Assembly (NCBI RefSeq): GCF_002286775.1
Contig: NZ_NSGJ01000034.1
Location: 1 to 56,133, forward strand
Direction of reading: 5' to 3'
Length of the DNA stretch: 56,133 nucleotides
DNA from: Myroides sp. N17-2
GTDB lineage: Bacteria; Bacteroidota; Bacteroidia; Flavobacteriales; Flavobacteriaceae
Positions within the stretch are counted from its first letter, which is position 1, and the number at the start of each line of letters is the position of its first letter. Below are positions 52,201 through 56,133 of this stretch, piece after piece. A model generated the notes under the pieces. It saw only the letters and a program-made list of their open reading frames with translations. It was not told the origin of the DNA and made no database searches. The position numbers were made by a program, and so were the translations under genes.

Positions 52201-55095
52201 ATCACCAAACTCCAATTTAGGCAAATTAATTATAGGAGCTATTAATAGCTTGATATCTATTAGCTCTTTATTTTTAAACAATTTAACTAAATCATGATTT
52301 ATTTGATCAATAGCCCCCACCATTGTAGATAGCCAAATATCATTAAGCTCATTAGTAAACTCAATAGGTACAGTGTCTTTATTTGAATAAGCATTTATGA
52401 AACTCTTAAGAAATATATCCAACAAGGACTGTTTTATTCTATTTTCATTCTTAGCAGGAAAACCAATATTGCGATCTAAAGAAATTAATGGTTCTTTCGA
52501 ATTTAAACCCAGAACTTTTTTATCTAACATAATATGATAGAAATGTAAGTATAAACTATACTCCTTAATATTTCCTAATATTTGACCCCATCTATCAGTA
52601 TTTTGGTTTAAATCATCTGTAATTAAAACTTTGATTATACTTCCTTTCTCTTCACTAGTCAACTCTAGTGAGAACATCTTCTTTATTATTGTAATCGGAT
52701 TTTTTAAAGCTCTTAATAATTCAATAATATAGTGTTCAAATAGTTCTATGCTTTCTTCATTTTCCCTAAATTGCTTGATAAAATCAAAAACTCTATTAAT
52801 ATTAGCTTTATCAAAACAAACAAATATTGATATACATGATTGTGCTATTTGAAAATGGTTACTCCACTTATCATTCAACAATTCATTCAACCTCTCAAAT
52901 ACTTCAGCAGGGATTTCCGAAATAATACCTTGCCTTTTTAATTCTATTAAACTATACTTAAGCTGATAGTGTGAAAGAGTGTTAAAATCTATAGAATGAA
53001 GATCAGAATGATTCTTTAAATTAAAAGCTGTAGTCCAAATACCTTCAATTGCAGTATCTAAATTAGTCTCTTTATTTTCATATAAATTGCTAACGATTGA
53101 AAAGTAGATTGTTTTTTCAAAATTATTACTTTCAAATGCAGCTTTTGTTGCTAACTTCAATAAAGTTAATATACCTAACTCATTATGAGATTTCAAATAA
53201 TGTTCAATAATCCATTTATTATCAATATTTAATAACCTATCTGATTTTCCAAGATAGTACTCTACCTTAGGAAGTTCTAACCAGCGTAATGAATCTTGCT
53301 CTTTTTGATTTAACCAAACCTTAAGCTCTTGAAATAAAAGTATTTTCTGTTGTTGTAATTCCTCCTGATTTAATATAAATACATTAAAACTATTATGAAA
53401 TATTGAAATACCAGATAAGTCAAAACGAAATAAATGTCTTATCTTTTTTAAACTATCTGTAACCTCTGAAGCATATTTACTAAATTTTGAAATCAATGAA
53501 TTCAATTGATCCTCTTGTAATTTAAAATCTAAAACAACAACAGCATAAGATATTGTTTTACATAAAGTAGGAAGTTGTTTCCAAAGATTTGAATAGTAGT
53601 TTTCAATTTCATTATTATAATGAGGTATCTTATCTAAATCATATTCTGAAATATTATTACCATAGTTTCTTACCTCATTTATAACATATCTCAAATGAAG
53701 TGGATTCCCTTCTGTTATAGTTACTAACTTAGATATAATAGTCTCAAAATAGGAATCATTAACTTCACATTCAATTTTAAACTTATTAATTGTTATGTTC
53801 TTAATCGCCTGACGATTTAAACCTCTTATTTCAATCCACTCTTCTTTAGGTGCTAAATTTAAAAGAGAATTTGGGAAACTATGTGTAGCCAACTCTTGTG
53901 TTCCCAATATTAACCAATATCCTTGTTGTGGAAAAATTACCTCATTTAGAAATTCAACGAGTTCTCTCTCACTACTTCCTTCTCTTAAAACATGATCTAA
54001 TCCATCTATAATTAATACAAATGGTTTATTTCTTTCTCTAGAAAAAGAAGCTATTTCATCTATAAACTCTTTTAATTTCAACATCTCCGTATTTATTTCA
54101 CCCAAAGATTTAATTACTTCATGATCTAAACTTTTAAACTGTGCTTTTAGTCCTTCTATAACTCTATCATTATTCAATCTCTCGATTTTAGATATATCCT
54201 TTAAACTTATGTGATAATGATGCCTAAAGACAAGGATTTCCTCTTTTCTTAAAATACTGTATAACTTGGATAGATAGGTGCTTTTCCCACTTCCTGGTTT
54301 TCCATAGATTACTTTTACTCCACCTTCTTTGTTTACTAACTCATGTATTATTTTTTCATGCGTGTCCTCATTAAAAAACTCAAAATCAATAGGAACTTCA
54401 AAATTTTGATTTAAAGGTCTTGGATCATCAAATGATAAGAATGAACGTATTTTTTCAAGAGTAAATATACCAGGAAGTCGTTCTGCCCCTTCATTACCAA
54501 TAGTTAAAAGTAAATTATCTACTCCTGACTTAATTGCTTTTAATTGCCTATATAATATCTGACGTACTTCTTCTTCTAACTTCTTTTTTCCAGGTTGATT
54601 AAACTTAAAATTGAAATTTTTAAAAAAATCTAATAATTGATCTTTTGTAAAAGATTGTAACAATAAATTATAGAAATCTAGGTTACTATCTTCTATTTTT
54701 TTAAAATTAAAGAAACCTTCTTCTATATATGCTAATAGCTCATCAGAAGCTTGTCCATTAGTTAATAAATAACATTCTACATTATATTCCTTTAAGGCTA
54801 AATAAGATTTTATCCAATTATGAATACCTTTTTTATTCAAATCTTTAAAAGTCCACAAATCACTATCTGGGTTCTGCTTATGCTTTATTTGATAAAACTC
54901 CACTGTATTATCACTACGTGTAGCAACAATATCATCAATAGCAAAATGAGAAACTCCTATATCTTCAGGTTTATACTGAATACGAATTTCTTTATATTTT
55001 TCAGGTTCTAGCAACCACTCAGTGCATAATTTTAACGTAAACACATCTTCATACTTATATCCACTTCTTATTGGACTATTGGGATTTTTTCTCAT
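49276..55095 (-). CDS. Avs-like STAND NTPase with N-terminal nuclease domain
   Basis: 1939 residues. The N-terminal ~120 residues form a Cap4/DUF4297-type PD-(D/E)XK nuclease domain: SGYKYEDV with Glu16, IDDIV with Asp54/Asp55, and FYQIKHK with Gln69 and Lys71. A STAND-type NTPase follows, with Walker A GKPGSGKS (265-272) and Walker B LIIDGLDH (361-368). The remaining ~1400 residues are helical, repeat-like sequence without enzymatic motifs, as expected of a sensor region. This is the layout of Avs proteins, which bind a phage protein such as terminase or portal and then degrade DNA. Which subtype, if any, I cannot say. It is AT-rich, with its own transcription unit, and sits between mobA and the coupling-protein gene. 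Confidence 0.75.
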   Translation of the reverse strand: MRKNPNSPIRSGYKYEDVFTLKLCTEWLLEPEKYKEIRIQYKPEDIGVSHFAIDDIVATRSDNTVEFYQIKHKQNPDSDLWTFKDLNKKGIHNWIKSYLALKEYNVECYLLTNGQASDELLAYIEEGFFNFKKIEDSNLDFYNLLLQSFTKDQLLDFFKNFNFKFNQPGKKKLEEEVRQILYRQLKAIKSGVDNLLLTIGNEGAERLPGIFTLEKIRSFLSFDDPRPLNQNFEVPIDFEFFNEDTHEKIIHELVNKEGGVKVIYGKPGSGKSTYLSKLYSILRKEEILVFRHHYHISLKDISKIERLNNDRVIEGLKAQFKSLDHEVIKSLGEINTEMLKLKEFIDEIASFSRERNKPFVLIIDGLDHVLREGSSERELVEFLNEVIFPQQGYWLILGTQELATHSFPNSLLNLAPKEEWIEIRGLNRQAIKNITINKFKIECEVNDSYFETIISKLVTITEGNPLHLRYVINEVRNYGNNISEYDLDKIPHYNNEIENYYSNLWKQLPTLCKTISYAVVVLDFKLQEDQLNSLISKFSKYASEVTDSLKKIRHLFRFDLSGISIFHNSFNVFILNQEELQQQKILLFQELKVWLNQKEQDSLRWLELPKVEYYLGKSDRLLNIDNKWIIEHYLKSHNELGILTLLKLATKAAFESNNFEKTIYFSIVSNLYENKETNLDTAIEGIWTTAFNLKNHSDLHSIDFNTLSHYQLKYSLIELKRQGIISEIPAEVFERLNELLNDKWSNHFQIAQSCISIFVCFDKANINRVFDFIKQFRENEESIELFEHYIIELLRALKNPITIIKKMFSLELTSEEKGSIIKVLITDDLNQNTDRWGQILGNIKEYSLYLHFYHIMLDKKVLGLNSKEPLISLDRNIGFPAKNENRIKQSLLDIFLKSFINAYSNKDTVPIEFTNELNDIWLSTMVGAIDQINHDLVKLFKNKELIDIKLLIAPIINLPKLEFGDNRYIYDYQRIGLPCLIDCVLWISKILNQKNELIYQLSFEDLIFLSTCEKYNKGSLFELINGNRITVITKDLEIYVLNELKQIKNDLIPFKENAEYVVKLALISSNFLSKEKTEELLYVTTSNLISYGGHKYMLLYDILESIEICINEGSNFGKYYLNRIFPYVFHIEKLTSGDETRHFMNEFCKLLPKVDHNLLFNIYLYNLNVRDYMNVDSLFDNILDSLDYRDPVARAIGKTAINSHYQTLIEIQKKGNEEVTEIVNKLNNKFGLVEITEESETYIHKDDEADYISISTIDIKNYIFSNTDFTESYLTYSNCSFLNSWLKKHLENGTDEELLFIVLKDIIGNNFSNISSELLDSVYSLAIDYDDNFAFNCICWAHANGGGWGASYFGKLEYAQKRWKNVLLDFPQRVDEFYKHSVTNSGRYYGRGKQYSIPIPNSIQFYFDRNQQDKAEQITTAYIEVLTNIFPNVNLVLPEYLNDLQEVNLFDILLSRLTWISPIVRYRAVESISELLENDEHGEYHKLFIEYLSYEGLENRSCEGLLVILKSLKNKKSFSFQYVNESVLRNLVTIKSMSTDLLITKISEILSIKVESYKLLVSNVTINIRINTKEAEFIELIKSNIPSYYLHYAAGIQDIIGDSYNFLSIWFNQYQEYCHSFNIGKESDEESRYCQTKYQFMIGKCTIYGDILKSTFMGVLEYLYKVKCINFSDLNHYLIKNLPIDISLWDINVGEKPSWWPEITIPKEFVNSKDYTQKVIEFIKSDNPQLPLYFKGNYSTTKEFYNSNSYCEIESIVFMTNQHRSTIEKIDLSIVYKQLKNTGVWYVLGDDINPNFEENLRFNGYCESNLCTSLISPMKSFLNNTWQYYRVFNDIKLLSPFLSSTLDLVVNNGRLEYEYKGKKIAYFSDFLVNFKDSCYSEEPIPYNHYLMVDREYINSVSKDYEMKLMVMIKQGIIVKDRMSRDEVYERIESLKIIEL

Positions 55096-55318
55096 GTAGT
55101 TAGTTAAACTTTAGTAATCGTATTAAATTTTGTATTCTAAGGTAAGCTTATAAATCGATAAAATGGAACTAAAAAATTATTCTTAATATCAACTTCTCTA
55201 TAACTACCACATACTTAGAATATGAATGTACTGCAAAACAATTCCTTTATATTCCAATAAGCATTTAACATTGCAATCGTCTTCTATTTTTAATAGTTAA
55301 CCTTTAAATTATTACATT

Positions 55319-56029
55319 ATGCAATCAGAAGACGATTTAAAAGCGCTCGCTAAAATATTAGCATTTATGCGAGCAGTAAGCATTCTTATTATGCTTATAC
55401 ACCTATACTGGTATTGTTATTCTTTCTTTTTAAGCCTTGGAATAACACACAGAGTTGTAGATAGAATACTTGTGAATTTCAACGATACAGCAGGGCTATT
55501 TTCACATTTACTTTATACGAAACTCTTTTGTTTGGTTTTACTTTCTTTAAGCCTGTGGGGAGGCAAAGGCGTAAAACATGAAAAGATAACAGTCTCTAAA
55601 ATCACTCTTGTTTTTACAGTTGGTTTTAGCCTGTTCTTTTTTAACTTCTTTTTACTTGATTTTGGATATTCTTGGAGTGCTGTTCTTTATATAGTAAGCA
55701 CCTTCTTAGGCTATATCTTGCTTTTGGTATCAGGAGCGTGGATTAGTAGACTCCTAAATGACAACCTAATGCAAGATGTATTTAATTTTGAAAACGAGAG
55801 TTTTATGCAAGAGACCAGGTTCATTGAAAACGAATACTCCATTAACCTGCCTTCAAAGTTCTATTACAAAGGAAAATGGAACAGCGGTTGGATAAACATT
55901 GTTAATCCATTTAGAGCCACAATCGTTCTTGGTACTCCTGGTTCTGGTAAATCTTACGCTGTGGTGAATAACTTTATCAAACAGCAAATTGAAAAGGGAT
56001 TTTCAATGTATATCTATGATTTTAAGTTC
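55319..56029 (+). CDS. mobC: 5' exon of a YWFCY-type conjugative coupling ATPase (MobC/TraG-like), interrupted
   Basis: 237 codons are in frame before a likely intron. Membrane helices come first, with HLYWYCYSFF matching the YWFCY domain that begins Bacteroidetes coupling proteins. WNSGWINIVNPFRATIVLG leads to the Walker A GTPGSGKS at 205-212, and MYIYDFKF follows. In intact relatives DFKF continues with PDLS or similar and Walker B, to about 650 residues. Here the continuous frame stops after six more codons (VRHEVV), which read intron-like sequence. The gene is divergent from the Avs-like gene. Confidence 0.75.
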
Positions 56030-56133
56030 GTGCGACACGAGGTTGTGTAAGTGGCTGTCTAACGTTAGATTAGACCTATTGTTTCGTCAATAGTAGCCTA
56101 CGGATACGTGCTATGCGAGTGATTGCATAGTGC
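56030..56133 (+). mobile_element. 5' end of a probable group II intron (partial)
   Basis: Starting at 56030 the sequence reads GTGCGAC, the consensus 5' end of group II introns (GUGYGAC). It continues with sequence that no longer encodes the coupling protein and is rich in short inverted repeats, for example ctatgc/gcatag at 56111-56129. The boundary falls exactly after the conserved DFKF codons. The reverse transcriptase, domain V and the 3' exon are outside the window, so identification rests on the start motif and on the interruption of a conserved protein. Confidence 0.6.

Noticed and set aside
1..56133. CRISPR arrays
   Set aside because: No run of regularly spaced identical repeats with unique spacers was seen. 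The 11-bp and 40-bp arrays lack spacer structure.

Overview
The window looks like a chromosome segment of a low-GC Flavobacteriaceae bacterium, with Myroides or a close relative as my guess. The support is the menaquinone and bacillithiol genes, a type IX secretion C-terminal domain on a protease, Bacteroidetes-type promoters (TTG, 19 nt, TAnnTTTG), a tmRNA whose tag reads GENNYALAA, and Bacteroidetes-style mobilisation and DUF3408 genes. No database was consulted, so the genus is an inference.

Region 1 (1-33635) is mostly ordinary core chromosome. It opens with the tail of an insertion-sequence transposase and four tRNA-His genes in a row. Then come bshB1, an isochorismate synthase and a menI-like thioesterase, tsaC-cca-ctaA, an alpha/beta hydrolase, a secreted subtilase, mazG, DUF5606, def, a FUSC membrane protein, a LYS1-like dehydrogenase, an FAD monooxygenase, a two-component system, several lipoproteins or secreted proteins of unknown function, an AraC regulator, a methyltransferase, a GNAT enzyme and the tmRNA gene ssrA. 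Two things stand out. One is a three-gene toxin, antitoxin and SecB-like chaperone (TAC) module lying between two copies of a ~135-bp repeat. The other is a family of at least four ~130-165-bp intergenic repeats with terminal inverted repeats (MITE-like), all within region 1.

Region 2 (33636 to the window end) is the left part of an integrative, probably conjugative element inserted at the 3' end of ssrA. A tyrosine recombinase lies just downstream of ssrA. Next are two toxin-tip/immunity pairs with identical terminators, resembling orphan polymorphic-toxin cassettes. They are followed by a ParA/TraA-DUF3408-DUF3408-TraD-like operon with ~40-bp periodic repeats and a large RNA-like hairpin upstream. 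An AIPR-type defence gene comes next, then a redox block: thioredoxin, a Tat-exported thioredoxin-reductase-like flavoprotein, and a thioredoxin reductase fused to a SAM methyltransferase. Last are a relaxase with its accessory protein, a 1939-residue Avs-like STAND protein with an N-terminal nuclease domain, and the start of a YWFCY-type coupling ATPase. That ATPase gene is interrupted after its DFKF codons by what looks like the 5' end of a group II intron. The right attachment site is outside the window.

The best candidates for unusual biology are the TrxB-methyltransferase fusion with its partners, the Avs-like protein, the TAC module between repeats, the orphan toxin cassettes, the MITE-like family and the intron in the coupling-protein gene.
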